A stretch of 64,000 nucleotides of DNA, from positions 62,001 to 126,000 of the forward strand of contig NZ_JAEHFV010000005.1 in the NCBI RefSeq assembly GCF_016522065.1. The letters run 5' to 3'. The notes beneath the pieces are model-generated. The model searched no databases, had not been told where the DNA came from, and worked only from the letters and a program-made list of their open reading frames with translations. Positions 1-7,223 of this stretch are shown here, in pieces. The DNA is from Flavobacterium agrisoli (GTDB lineage: Bacteria > Bacteroidota > Bacteroidia > Flavobacteriales > Flavobacteriaceae). A program made the position numbers and the translations under genes. Each line of letters opens with the position of its first letter. Position 1 is the first letter of the stretch.

Positions 1-458
1 TTCGCAACGGACGTATTGACAATGCCAAAATGTTGTGCGCCCACTCTACCTCGCCCGTTGCCCGTTTGATTGAAAAAGGAATTTCAAGAATTGGCAAACC
101 GCTCGACGATATTAATACTGCTATTGAAAACGCTGGAAAATTAGAAATTTACAAATTAGAAAAAAACGTAAGTATGTTGGCCACTATTTCGGGAGCTGGA
201 CCTATGACCGGATTTTTAGGAACCGTATTAGGTATGATTTTAGCATTCCACAAAATGGCTAGTTCAGGCGGTCAAATTGAAGTTGGCGCATTATCAGAAG
301 GTATTTACACCGCAATGACCACCACCGTTGTGGGACTTGTAGTTGGAATTATTGCTTACGTAGGCTACAACCATCTGGTGGTTAAAACCGATAAAGTGGT
401 ACACATGATGGAAGCCAATGCCGTTGATTTTCTTGATTTATTAAACGACCCTTCGTAA
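1..458 (+). CDS. exbB: MotA/TolQ/ExbB proton channel protein, 5'-truncated by the window edge
   Basis: The reading frame is open from base 3, so the true start lies outside the window and only the C-terminal part (about 150 residues) is visible. It contains the two C-terminal membrane segments of the family, with the Gly-rich loop containing GPMTGFLGTVLGM followed by a second hydrophobic stretch (TVVGLVVGIIAYVGYN). ExbB forms the pentameric inner-membrane channel that, with ExbD, uses proton flow to energise TonB. The next gene, exbD, begins 2 bases after the stop and a TonB gene follows, so the assignment is supported by context. TolQ is the main alternative, but the TonB neighbour favours ExbB. 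Confidence 0.9.
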   Translation, partial: RNGRIDNAKMLCAHSTSPVARLIEKGISRIGKPLDDINTAIENAGKLEIYKLEKNVSMLATISGAGPMTGFLGTVLGMILAFHKMASSGGQIEVGALSEGIYTAMTTTVVGLVVGIIAYVGYNHLVVKTDKVVHMMEANAVDFLDLLNDPS

Positions 459-460
459 TT

Positions 461-853
461 ATGAATATTAGAGGAAGAAATAAAGTTAGTCCCGAATTCA
501 ATATGTCGTCTATGACCGATATTGTATTTTTGTTATTGATTTTTTTCATGCTTACTTCGACCATGGTTACTACTAATGCCTTAGATTTAGTTTTACCTAA
601 AGCAAAAGGCAAAACCGACAGCAACAAAAACATTGCAGTGAGTATTGACAAAGATTTGCAATTTTATATTGACAAAGAAAAAATTCCAGAAGCAGAATTA
701 GAACCTAAACTACTAGCTGTTTTTGGAGCCGATAAAACCAAAGCCATTATTTTAAGAGCAGAAGAAGGTGTGCCAATCGAAAAAGCTGTATACGTGTTAG
801 ATATTGCCAATCGCAATCAAATAAAAGTAGTTTTAGCTGTTAGACCCAAATAA
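461..853 (+). CDS. exbD: ExbD/TolR biopolymer transport protein
   Basis: A 130-residue protein with a short cytoplasmic N terminus, one membrane segment at about residues 20-36 and a periplasmic domain of about 90 residues, as usual for ExbD/TolR. The motif SSMTDIVFLLLIFFM places the conserved proton-path aspartate at residue 20. It lies between exbB (2-base gap) and a TonB gene (29-base gap). The three together would make one energy-transducing complex for outer-membrane receptors such as the one at 17197-20007. ExbD and TolR cannot be separated from sequence alone. Confidence 0.93.
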   Translation: MNIRGRNKVSPEFNMSSMTDIVFLLLIFFMLTSTMVTTNALDLVLPKAKGKTDSNKNIAVSIDKDLQFYIDKEKIPEAELEPKLLAVFGADKTKAIILRAEEGVPIEKAVYVLDIANRNQIKVVLAVRPK

Positions 854-882
854 TTTCTTGCAAAACGCATGAACTTTTCAGT

Positions 883-1680
883 ATGAAATATTTAGAAACA
901 GAAGAAGAAAAAAAATCGTTTATCATTACAAGCGTTTTGTTTGTAATCATGTTTTTGCTGTTTTTCTTTTTGGGTTTAACCTATATGGATCCTCCTCCAG
1001 AAAACGGAATCGCTATAAATTTTGGCACCACCGATGTGGGCTCAGGAAACATTCAACCTACCGAAGCCATTCAATCGGCTCCGCAACCAACCAATTCACA
1101 ACCTTCAACTGCCAGTGACGACGAAGTGCTTTCTCAAGATATCGAAGAAGCCGTTGTTATGAAAGAGGTAAAAAAAATCAAACCAACCAAAACGCCAACT
1201 AAAGAAGAAACAAAACCCAAACCTACCGAAAGCCCAAAACCTTCAAAAAGTACTACCGATGCCCTTTCAAGTATTTTAAACGGTCCAAAATCAGACGGAA
1301 AAGCGACTGGCGGCGAAGGAAACGACAATCAAGCCGGAGACAAAGGTAATCCAAATGGAGATCCGTATGCCAACAGTTATTATGGTTCGGGCGGCGGAAG
1401 TGGCGGCGGACGAGGATGGGGTTTAAACGGCCGCAAACTGAGTGCTACCGGAAAAGAAGTACAAAAATGCAACGAATTCGGAACAGTTGTAGTTCAAATT
1501 ACGGTTAACCGAAGCGGAAATGTCATTGCAGCCAAATACACCAAAGGAACCACAAACACCAACCCTTGTTTAATAGAACCAGCCCTTGCTACAGCCAGAA
1601 AATACAAATGGCAAGCCGACTCTAATGCGCCCGAAACGCAAATCGGTTTTATTACAGTTAATTTTAAATTAGGCGAATAA
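883..1680 (+). CDS. tonB: TonB family energy transducer
   Basis: A 265-residue protein with one N-terminal membrane anchor (about residues 13-33, very Phe/Leu rich), a long Pro/Lys/Thr-rich linker (about 95-130), a Gly/Ser-rich stretch (about 140-180), and a C-terminal TonB-like domain (about 190-265). This order (anchor, spacer across the periplasm, receptor-binding domain) is diagnostic of TonB. The C-terminal domain has two cysteines (CNEFG and NPCL) that may pair. It completes the exbB-exbD-tonB operon and is probably what delivers energy to TonB-dependent receptors. Bacteroidota carry several TonB paralogues, so the partner receptor cannot be named. Confidence 0.9.
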   Translation: MKYLETEEEKKSFIITSVLFVIMFLLFFFLGLTYMDPPPENGIAINFGTTDVGSGNIQPTEAIQSAPQPTNSQPSTASDDEVLSQDIEEAVVMKEVKKIKPTKTPTKEETKPKPTESPKPSKSTTDALSSILNGPKSDGKATGGEGNDNQAGDKGNPNGDPYANSYYGSGGGSGGGRGWGLNGRKLSATGKEVQKCNEFGTVVVQITVNRSGNVIAAKYTKGTTNTNPCLIEPALATARKYKWQADSNAPETQIGFITVNFKLGE

Positions 1681-1736
1681 AGAATTTATAAATAGTAAAA
1701 ACTCAAGTATCTTTGGGTTTTTATTATTTACAACCC

Positions 1737-2963
1737 ATGAATTATCAAGAAACTACCGACTGGATGTTTAACCAACTTCCGATGTACCAAACACAGGGAG
1801 CATTTGCGTATAAAGAAGATTTAACAAACATTAAAATCCTATCGGATTATCTTGAAAATCCCGAAAAAAATTTAAAATGTTTACATGTAGCCGGCACCAA
1901 TGGTAAAGGCTCTACATCCCACATGTTGGCTTCCGTTTTACAGGAAGCAGGTTACAAAGTAGGCTTATACACTTCTCCACATTTAAAAGACTTTAGAGAA
2001 CGTATAAAAATAAACGGAGAAGACATTAGCGAAAATTTTGTTTGCCGATTTATTGAAAAACACAAAGCCTTTTTTGAAAAAGAATCCTTAAGTTTTTTCG
2101 AAATGTCGGTGGGATTGGCTTTTAGTTATTTTGCTAACGAAAAAGTCGACATTGCCATAATCGAAGTAGGTATGGGAGGCCGACTCGATGCCACAAACAT
2201 CATTACTCCGCTACTTTCTATCATTACCAATATCGATTTTGATCACATGGCTTTTTTAGGCAACACTTTAGAAGCTATAGCAAAAGAAAAAGCAGGTATT
2301 ATAAAACCAAACATCCCCGTAATCATTGGCGAACATACTCCCGAAACCAAAGCTGTTTTTTTAGCTAAAGCCAAAGAAAATAACTCGGATATTTATTTTG
2401 CCTCAGATATGATCCAGAACACATATGATTCGGACTTAGTAGGCGATTACCAAGAACACAATAAAAAAACGGTGCAACTTGCCATACAAATTTTAAATTC
2501 AGAAACTGAATTTATCATCTCAGATGAAAACGTACAAAACGGACTTTTAAATGTGGTCAAAAACACGCATTTAAAAGGAAGATGGCAACAACTAGGAACA
2601 ACTCCTTTAATAATTTGCGATACCGCACACAATCAGAACGGATTGTCCATTGTAATGAAGCAAATTCAGAAACAAAATTTTGACCGTTTACATATTGTAT
2701 TAGGGGTAGTGAATGACAAAGATTTAAACAAAATGCTCCCTTTATTTCCAATAAAAGCAACTTATTATTTTTGCCAACCCGACAATTTTAGAGCACTTGA
2801 CCCAAAAATACTACAGGAAAAAGCACAAACATTTAATTTGATTGGCAAAACATACTCATCGGTAAAAGAAGCGTATACAGCAGCAAAAAACGCAGCAAAC
2901 CCTTCCGATTTTATATATGTGGGAGGCAGTACGTTTGTAGTGGCCGAAATTCCAGGTTTATAA
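1737..2963 (+). CDS. folC: Bifunctional folylpolyglutamate synthase/dihydrofolate synthase
   Basis: Adds glutamate to dihydropteroate and folates in the cytoplasm, using ATP. I start it at the ATG at 1737 (408 residues), because the frame can be extended upstream only to a TTG at 1713, in poor context. The Mur-ligase P-loop GTNGKGS is at residues 53-59, followed by the family motifs TSPHLKDFRERI and EVGMGGRLDATN, and ITNIDFDHMAFLGNT further on. The central domain and C-terminal Mur ligase domain are complete and the length is normal. It follows tonB by 56 bases on the same strand and may be partly co-transcribed. Confidence 0.95.
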   Translation: MNYQETTDWMFNQLPMYQTQGAFAYKEDLTNIKILSDYLENPEKNLKCLHVAGTNGKGSTSHMLASVLQEAGYKVGLYTSPHLKDFRERIKINGEDISENFVCRFIEKHKAFFEKESLSFFEMSVGLAFSYFANEKVDIAIIEVGMGGRLDATNIITPLLSIITNIDFDHMAFLGNTLEAIAKEKAGIIKPNIPVIIGEHTPETKAVFLAKAKENNSDIYFASDMIQNTYDSDLVGDYQEHNKKTVQLAIQILNSETEFIISDENVQNGLLNVVKNTHLKGRWQQLGTTPLIICDTAHNQNGLSIVMKQIQKQNFDRLHIVLGVVNDKDLNKMLPLFPIKATYYFCQPDNFRALDPKILQEKAQTFNLIGKTYSSVKEAYTAAKNAANPSDFIYVGGSTFVVAEIPGL

Positions 2964-3010
2964 CACCTTTTAATTTGTAAGATTAAACAAACATTTTTTA
3001 CGTTTATTTA

Positions 3011-3041
3011 TTTGATATAAAATAAAATAGCGCTACTTTTA
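3011..3041 (+). promoter_or_regulatory. Putative Bacteroidota-type promoter for the duplicated-domain protein
   Basis: A TTTG at 3011-3014 and TACTTTTA at 3034-3041 are separated by 19 bases and lie about 20 bases before the ATG at 3064. The -7 element departs from TAnnTTTG at its last base, so this is a moderate match. Confidence 0.45.
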
Positions 3042-3063
3042 TGGTTAAATAAATTGTACAGCC

Positions 3064-3867
3064 ATGAAAAAAACTTTTACAATTCTCTTGACTTTATTCA
3101 TAAGTCTTTCATTTTCAAACTTCACAGCAAATGCGCAAGAAACAAATGCTGAATCGGTTTATATTGTAATTACAAAACGTCATTTTAATGTTGAGGCTAC
3201 CAATAAAGAAGAATGGCAAGATCGAGAGTTAGAATATTTTAAGAAAGTAACCAGCCAGAATGAATATGTTTTGCACACAGAAGTATTAAAACATTTATTT
3301 ACCGAAGACAATACCGAAATATTATTTGTAACGGTTTATAAAGATTGGGCCGACCTTGAAAAATCAGGGGATAGAATTACCGAATTAGAAAATGCTGCTT
3401 GGCCCGATGAAAAAGAAAGAAATGCTTTTTTTGAAAAATTAGACGGTTACTATACTGATGTTCATTCAGATGAAATCTACAAATCATATAGCGAAATAAA
3501 AAACTTCAAAGTTAAATCTATCGACCCGATGATTGTATATATGAAAAACTCAAAACTCAAACTTAGCGGTAAAGAAGGAAAAGGTTTTTTAGAGTTTAAT
3601 GAAAAAGTGACACAAAGAAATCCTATTATTAAAGGATATTACACCTTTGCTCACCACTGGGGCTCAGACAGCACCGATTTCATCGAAACGTATTTCTATA
3701 CTTCTTTATGCGATTTAGAAAAATCCAACAAAGAAATGGATGAGTTAGTAAAAGTTTCTTGGCCAAATGAAAAGGACAGAATGGCCTTTTTAGACGATTA
3801 TAACAACTATTTTACAGGAAAACACCAAGATTTCATTTACACCAACGTTCCTGTTTTATCAAAATAA
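3064..3867 (+). CDS. Secreted protein of unknown function with an internal duplication
   Basis: A 267-residue protein with a Sec signal peptide (hydrophobic core at residues 6-20, likely cut after ANA at residue 24). The mature part is two copies of one domain, about residues 31-150 and 157-267. Both end in a shared pattern: W-P-D/N-E-K-E/D-R-x-A-F, then Y-Y/F-T-x-x-H-x-D-x-I-Y. I do not recognise the family. Repeated small alpha/beta units of this size recall dimeric alpha-beta barrel domains fused in tandem, which is an inference only. It stands alone, with its own likely promoter and tRNA genes downstream. Confidence 0.8.
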   Translation: MKKTFTILLTLFISLSFSNFTANAQETNAESVYIVITKRHFNVEATNKEEWQDRELEYFKKVTSQNEYVLHTEVLKHLFTEDNTEILFVTVYKDWADLEKSGDRITELENAAWPDEKERNAFFEKLDGYYTDVHSDEIYKSYSEIKNFKVKSIDPMIVYMKNSKLKLSGKEGKGFLEFNEKVTQRNPIIKGYYTFAHHWGSDSTDFIETYFYTSLCDLEKSNKEMDELVKVSWPNEKDRMAFLDDYNNYFTGKHQDFIYTNVPVLSK

Positions 3868-3927
3868 AAAACAAAACACTCACAATCAAACACATGAAAA
3901 ATATTTTAGATTTTTACTCAAAAATAT

Positions 3928-3958
3928 TTTGCATATCAATAAAACCGTCTTATATTTG
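3928..3958 (+). promoter_or_regulatory. Promoter of the tRNA-Val gene
   Basis: TTTG at 3928-3931 and a perfect TAnnTTTG element (TATATTTG) at 3951-3958 are separated by 19 bases, the spacing known for the primary sigma factor of Bacteroidota. The tRNA begins 39 bases after the -7 element. Confidence 0.8.
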
Positions 3959-3996
3959 CACTCGCAATCACAAAATGATAGCAACCTAGTAAAATA

Positions 3997-4074
3997 GGGC
4001 GATTAGCTCAGCTGGTTCAGAGCACCTCGTTTACACCGAGGGGGTCGGGGGTTCGAACCCCTCATCGCCCACCA
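3997..4074 (+). tRNA. tRNA-Val (anticodon TAC)
   Basis: The cloverleaf is clear. The 7-bp acceptor stem is GGGCGAT/ATCGCCC, and the D arm contains AGCTGGTT. The anticodon stem CCTCG/CGAGG has loop TTTACAC, giving anticodon TAC (valine). The T loop is TTCGAAC on a stem with one G-T pair. The discriminator A is followed by an encoded CCA (4072-4074). Confidence 0.95.
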
Positions 4075-4077
4075 AGA

Positions 4078-4107
4078 AACTCCTTAAGAAATTAAGGAGT
4101 TTTTTTA
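4078..4107 (+). terminator. Intrinsic terminator after tRNA-Val
   Basis: A 9-bp stem (AACTCCTTA / TAAGGAGTT) with a short A-rich loop is followed by a run of T, starting 4 bases after the tRNA. Confidence 0.85.
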
Positions 4108-4525
4108 TGCACAATATTTTAAGTCGAATCATAAAAGTTGGGGAGCAATTAAGGGGATCAAGAATAAAACGGATCAAGAACAAAAGTTGGGGATTAGGCA
4201 AATAATTTAGTAAGTCTAAAAAGGAAGAAATCTACTTTTCTAACTCCTCTAAATTGATTTCTGAATGCTTTTAAAAGTTGGGGATTGAGCAAAAAGATTG
4301 GATAATCTGAATAAGAAGAAATCGGTAGTTGTTCCAAATGAAGAACTCTGGATCTATCCTAAAACTTGCATTTATCAAGTCATTTTGTTTGTCTTTTAAA
4401 CAATTTGCTACTAAAAGTCAAAAACAAACAGCCGTATCTTATTCTAGATTAATACTTTAAAAATTTAACTTTTTTTATTCAATTAAAATTGGCGCAAATG
4501 CTTGCAAAATCAAAGTTCTGTTGTA
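4108..4525. other. Non-coding stretch between two tRNA genes with decayed repeats
   Basis: I find no gene in this interval. Its only structure is a set of degenerate direct repeats (4133-4330, described separately), a short GGATCAAGAA doublet at 4156-4180, and the promoter of the following tRNA at the right end. Frames starting at the repeats read a few residues and then hit stops, so any coding origin has decayed. Confidence 0.7.
4133..4330. repeat. Three diverged direct repeats headed by AAAAGTTGGGGA
   Basis: The 12-mer AAAAGTTGGGGA occurs at 4133, 4182 and 4273. The last two copies remain alignable for roughly 65-70 bases (AAAAGTTGGGGATT, then GCAAA, then a shared GAAGAAATC) at a period of 91 bases. 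The first copy matches only at its head. This looks like an old tandem duplication that is decaying next to a tRNA gene. Confidence 0.65.
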
Positions 4526-4537
4526 TTTTTGCCGCAC
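4507..4537 (+). promoter_or_regulatory. Promoter of the tRNA-Asp gene
   Basis: A TTG followed after 19 bases by TATTTTTG, a perfect TAnnTTTG element, sits just upstream of the tRNA. It is the same architecture and spacing as the tRNA-Val promoter. Confidence 0.75.
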
Positions 4538-4547
4538 AATAAAGCGA

Positions 4548-4621
4548 GGTTTGGTAGTTCAGTTGGTTAGAATACATGCCTGTCACGCATGGGGTCGCGG
4601 GTTCGAGTCCCGTCCAGACCG
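4548..4621 (+). tRNA. tRNA-Asp (anticodon GTC)
   Basis: The acceptor stem is GGTTTGG/CCAGACC with one T-G wobble. The anticodon stem CATGC/GCATG has loop CTGTCAC, giving anticodon GTC (aspartate). The T arm is GCGGG TTCGAGT CCCGT. The discriminator is G, as expected for tRNA-Asp. CCA is not encoded, unlike in the neighbouring tRNA-Val. Confidence 0.95.
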
Positions 4622-4627
4622 CTTCAT

Positions 4628-4664
4628 AAAAAAAGCCTTTCAGATTCTGAAAGGCTTTTTTATT
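4628..4664 (+). terminator. Intrinsic terminator after tRNA-Asp, probably bidirectional
   Basis: Stem AAAAGCCTTTCAG / CTGAAAGGCTTTT with a 3-4 base loop, flanked by A on the left and T on the right. It can also stop transcription of the convergent DUF456 gene, whose stop codon is at 4679. Confidence 0.85.
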
Positions 4665-4678
4665 ATTCTACATCCTTG

Positions 4679-5167
4679 CTAGATATTTTGCATTACGAGA
4701 TATAAAAACCAGCATAAAAAGACAAAAGCCAACATAAAACTCATAAAGGTGGAGGCTAAAAAGCCCGTAAACGAACCCACCGCCGCTCGAAAAGCACGCT
4801 TATGTTCTTTTGAATTATACAGCAATTCGCCCACAAATGCTCCTACAAAAGGACCGATTATAAACCCAAAAGGTATTGGCGCTAAAATCCCAACAATCAA
4901 GCCTATGTTTGTACCCCAAACGCCGTATGAACTGCCACCGAATTTTTTTGTGCCTTGTGCCGGAATCACATAATTTAAAATACTAACCAAGACCACAATC
5001 AAAAAAGTACCGCCCAAAAACCAATAATTCATTGGCGTTATGCCGGAGCAATACAAGAATAAAAGTCCCAACCAGCTAATAGAAATTCCAGGTAAAATAG
5101 GTAAAACACTACCTAAAACCCCCACAATCATACAAATCAACCCCAGAATAAGCAATAAAGTAACCAT
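4679..5167 (-). CDS. DUF456 family membrane protein
   Basis: A 162-residue, very hydrophobic protein with about four to five membrane segments. It contains the Gly/Pro-rich N-terminal pattern (VGVLGSVLPILPG) and a central Gly-rich loop (IIGPFVGAFVGELL) typical of DUF456 proteins. These occur widely as small inner-membrane proteins without a known function. It is transcribed away from the gene at 5212, with 44 bases between the starts. No operon partner is visible. Confidence 0.85.
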   Translation of the reverse strand: MVTLLLILGLICMIVGVLGSVLPILPGISISWLGLLFLYCSGITPMNYWFLGGTFLIVVLVSILNYVIPAQGTKKFGGSSYGVWGTNIGLIVGILAPIPFGFIIGPFVGAFVGELLYNSKEHKRAFRAAVGSFTGFLASTFMSFMLAFVFLCWFLYLVMQNI

Positions 5168-5180
5168 GATTTATTTTTTG

Positions 5181-5188
5181 TAAATTTG
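5181..5188 (+). promoter_or_regulatory. -7 promoter element upstream of the gene at 5212
   Basis: TAAATTTG matches TAnnTTTG and lies 23 bases before the ATG. I see no good TTTG at the expected upstream distance, which falls in the start of the divergent gene. Confidence 0.5.
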
Positions 5189-5211
5189 AAAAAAAGCAAC
5201 ACAATTGTTTT

Positions 5212-5595
5212 ATGAAGGCAACGGTTTTAAAATTTGGTTTAAGCATCATTTTGTTTTGCAGCTGTTATATGGTAACAGCGCAGCAATCAAAATTACCGCT
5301 AGACGATCAATTATTACAACAAGAAATTTACAAAGAAAATAAAAAGAAAGTCCAAAATTATTCGTTGAAAGAATTTGACGCTTTGTTTATGGAGTTTTTT
5401 CAACGCAAGCTGGACACGCAAGTTTTGCTAACTAAAGAAGAATTTTATACCTACACTGTCAAAATTGCTACTTTTTCGGACCGATTGGCTAGTTTATATC
5501 CCGAACAACAACAAACCGCCGAGGAAAATAAAAAAAAGTGGATGTCAGAAAACTACCAAGATTATTTGGTTTTCAAATCAACTCAAAAAAAATAA
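5212..5595 (+). CDS. Small exported protein of unknown function
   Basis: A 127-residue protein with an N-terminal signal sequence (hydrophobic residues 5-22, likely cut after VTA at residue 23). The mature part is highly charged, probably helical, and rich in Lys, Glu and Gln. There are two cysteines in the signal (CSC, residues 16 and 18), so a lipoprotein is possible but the lipobox is weak. The next small envelope gene begins 37 bases downstream on the same strand and may be co-transcribed. I do not recognise the family. Confidence 0.7.
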   Translation: MKATVLKFGLSIILFCSCYMVTAQQSKLPLDDQLLQQEIYKENKKKVQNYSLKEFDALFMEFFQRKLDTQVLLTKEEFYTYTVKIATFSDRLASLYPEQQQTAEENKKKWMSENYQDYLVFKSTQKK

Positions 5596-5632
5596 TCGTA
5601 ATTTTACGGCATAATTCTACAATGCAAATCAC

Positions 5633-6109
5633 TTGAAGCAGTTTTACTTTTTTATACTTCTTATTTTCACAGCCTCTTGCCAATATTTTGACAAGCAAGT
5701 GCCTGATGAAAAAGAATTATTACAAAAAGAGTTAAAATCCATTAATTGGAAGGAAGTCGACGAATACCCATCGGTGACCAATTGCGATCAAATTAGTGAC
5801 AAAAAATTGCGACAACAATGTTTTTTTGAAACGATGGCGCAACTTATTCAAGAAAAACTCAATATCGATACCCTCTCGATTTTATACCCCGAATTAGACA
5901 CGATTGAAGTTAAAGTGACCGTTTTTCCGAATGCTACAATGCAATTTGAACCCCAATTCCCCAAAGATTCGGTTGCTTACGACACGATAAAAATAGATAG
6001 TATTTTGCACAGCCGATTGCTTGATTTTCCTAAAGTCAATCCAGCCATAAAAAGAGGAATTCCGGTAAAAACCCAATTTATTTTGCCAGTTATTATTAAA
6101 AGCGAATAA
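5633..6109 (+). CDS. Putative lipoprotein of unknown function with a TTG start
   Basis: A 158-residue protein. The only usable start is the TTG at 5633, because an in-frame stop lies at 5612 and no ATG or GTG falls between. From this start it has a clean lipoprotein signal, with a hydrophobic segment at residues 4-14 and lipobox TASC, giving Cys16. The mature part contains two more cysteines (NCDQ and QQCFFE) and an acidic C-terminal half. It may share a transcript with the exported protein just upstream. Function unknown. Confidence 0.7.
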   Translation: MKQFYFFILLIFTASCQYFDKQVPDEKELLQKELKSINWKEVDEYPSVTNCDQISDKKLRQQCFFETMAQLIQEKLNIDTLSILYPELDTIEVKVTVFPNATMQFEPQFPKDSVAYDTIKIDSILHSRLLDFPKVNPAIKRGIPVKTQFILPVIIKSE

Positions 6110-6110
6110 C

Positions 6111-7223
6111 CTAATATTTAGCTTTTCTTCCTTTCCATTCAAAAGTTCCAAACAAACTATAAGTGGCCACCGTGACACTAAAAAAGGGATACACCAAACT
6201 GCCTAACAGCCAATAGGGCATTTTTTTTCGACCTAAAAACCGGTTGGTTGCAAAGAGCAACATAAAGTCGATTATCATTTTGATTATCCAAAATATTTCA
6301 ATTTCGATGAAGGAAAGGAGTTGGAAAGCACCAAAAACCAATGTCGCAATTGCCGTTACATTGGTTAAAAAAACCAAAATACCCAGAACTTTCCCGAAAA
6401 CATTCGGGTATTTTGCGGTTTTGGCTGCCCATCGCACGCGTTGTTGAAAAAGCGATTTCCAAGAATTTTCGGGCGCTGTTTTAACCACGGCTTGAATGGA
6501 TTTTAAATAACCTACTTTTTCTGGAAAAATTTGCAACGCTTTTTGTAATAGAAAAACATCATCGCCGCTGGCAAATTGTTCGTAACCTTCAAAACCATTC
6601 AAATCTTCAAAAAAAGATTTAGTATAAGCAAAATTGGCTCCATTGCACATAAATCCTTGATGTAACCCAAAACTACCAATTGTGGCGCCTTGCAAACTCA
6701 TTAAATCCAATTGCTGAAACTGACTCAAAAACGATTTTTTTTCGGTATACGTTACTGCACCGGCTATCATTTGTACTTCGTTCTTTTGAATGAATTGATC
6801 CAAAATTAACAACCAATTTTTAGGCACTTGGCAATCGGCATCAGTTGTGATAATCCATTCGTTTTTTGCGTTTTTAATGGCGGTGTTTATAGCATCTTTT
6901 TTGGGCGATTTCGATTTTCGCTGGTTGGATAAAATGGAAATTGCAAACGAATATTCCGGTTCAATTTCGAATTTCTCATCCGAATCATCGTCAATCAAAA
7001 GTACTTCGAATAATACATTTGGATAATTGAGTTTGGCAATAGTTTGCAATAAAACAGGCAAATTGTGCTTTTCATTCCGAAACGGCACTACTATACTAAA
7101 AGCGGTTTGTGGAGTTGGATATTGTTCCAGATAAAATCGGGGCACTTTGTAAAAACCGATGGTAAGTATTATTATAACAAGTCCATAAATTCCTAAAACA
7201 CTAAAAACGAGAATCAAAATCAT
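6111..7223 (-). CDS. Family 2 glycosyltransferase, membrane-anchored
   Basis: A 370-residue protein with an N-terminal membrane segment (about residues 2-25). The GT-A catalytic domain follows (about 45-270), with the nucleotide-sugar motif IDDDSDE, the metal-binding TTDADCQVP and a late QQRVRWAAK motif resembling the QxxRW of processive enzymes. Two to three C-terminal membrane segments follow (about 280-360). It would transfer a sugar from a nucleotide donor to a lipid or polymer at the inner membrane; the substrate is unknown. Its start overlaps the stop of the upstream UPF0104-type gene by 4 bases, so the two are translationally coupled and probably work on the same glycan or lipid. Confidence 0.88.
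   Translation of the reverse strand: MILILVFSVLGIYGLVIIILTIGFYKVPRFYLEQYPTPQTAFSIVVPFRNEKHNLPVLLQTIAKLNYPNVLFEVLLIDDDSDEKFEIEPEYSFAISILSNQRKSKSPKKDAINTAIKNAKNEWIITTDADCQVPKNWLLILDQFIQKNEVQMIAGAVTYTEKKSFLSQFQQLDLMSLQGATIGSFGLHQGFMCNGANFAYTKSFFEDLNGFEGYEQFASGDDVFLLQKALQIFPEKVGYLKSIQAVVKTAPENSWKSLFQQRVRWAAKTAKYPNVFGKVLGILVFLTNVTAIATLVFGAFQLLSFIEIEIFWIIKMIIDFMLLFATNRFLGRKKMPYWLLGSLVYPFFSVTVATYSLFGTFEWKGRKAKY

Noticed and set aside
4108..4547. Possible CRISPR-like array between the tRNA genes
   Set aside because: The repeats are only three, diverged, and irregularly spaced (49 and 91 bases), without constant spacers or any cas gene nearby.
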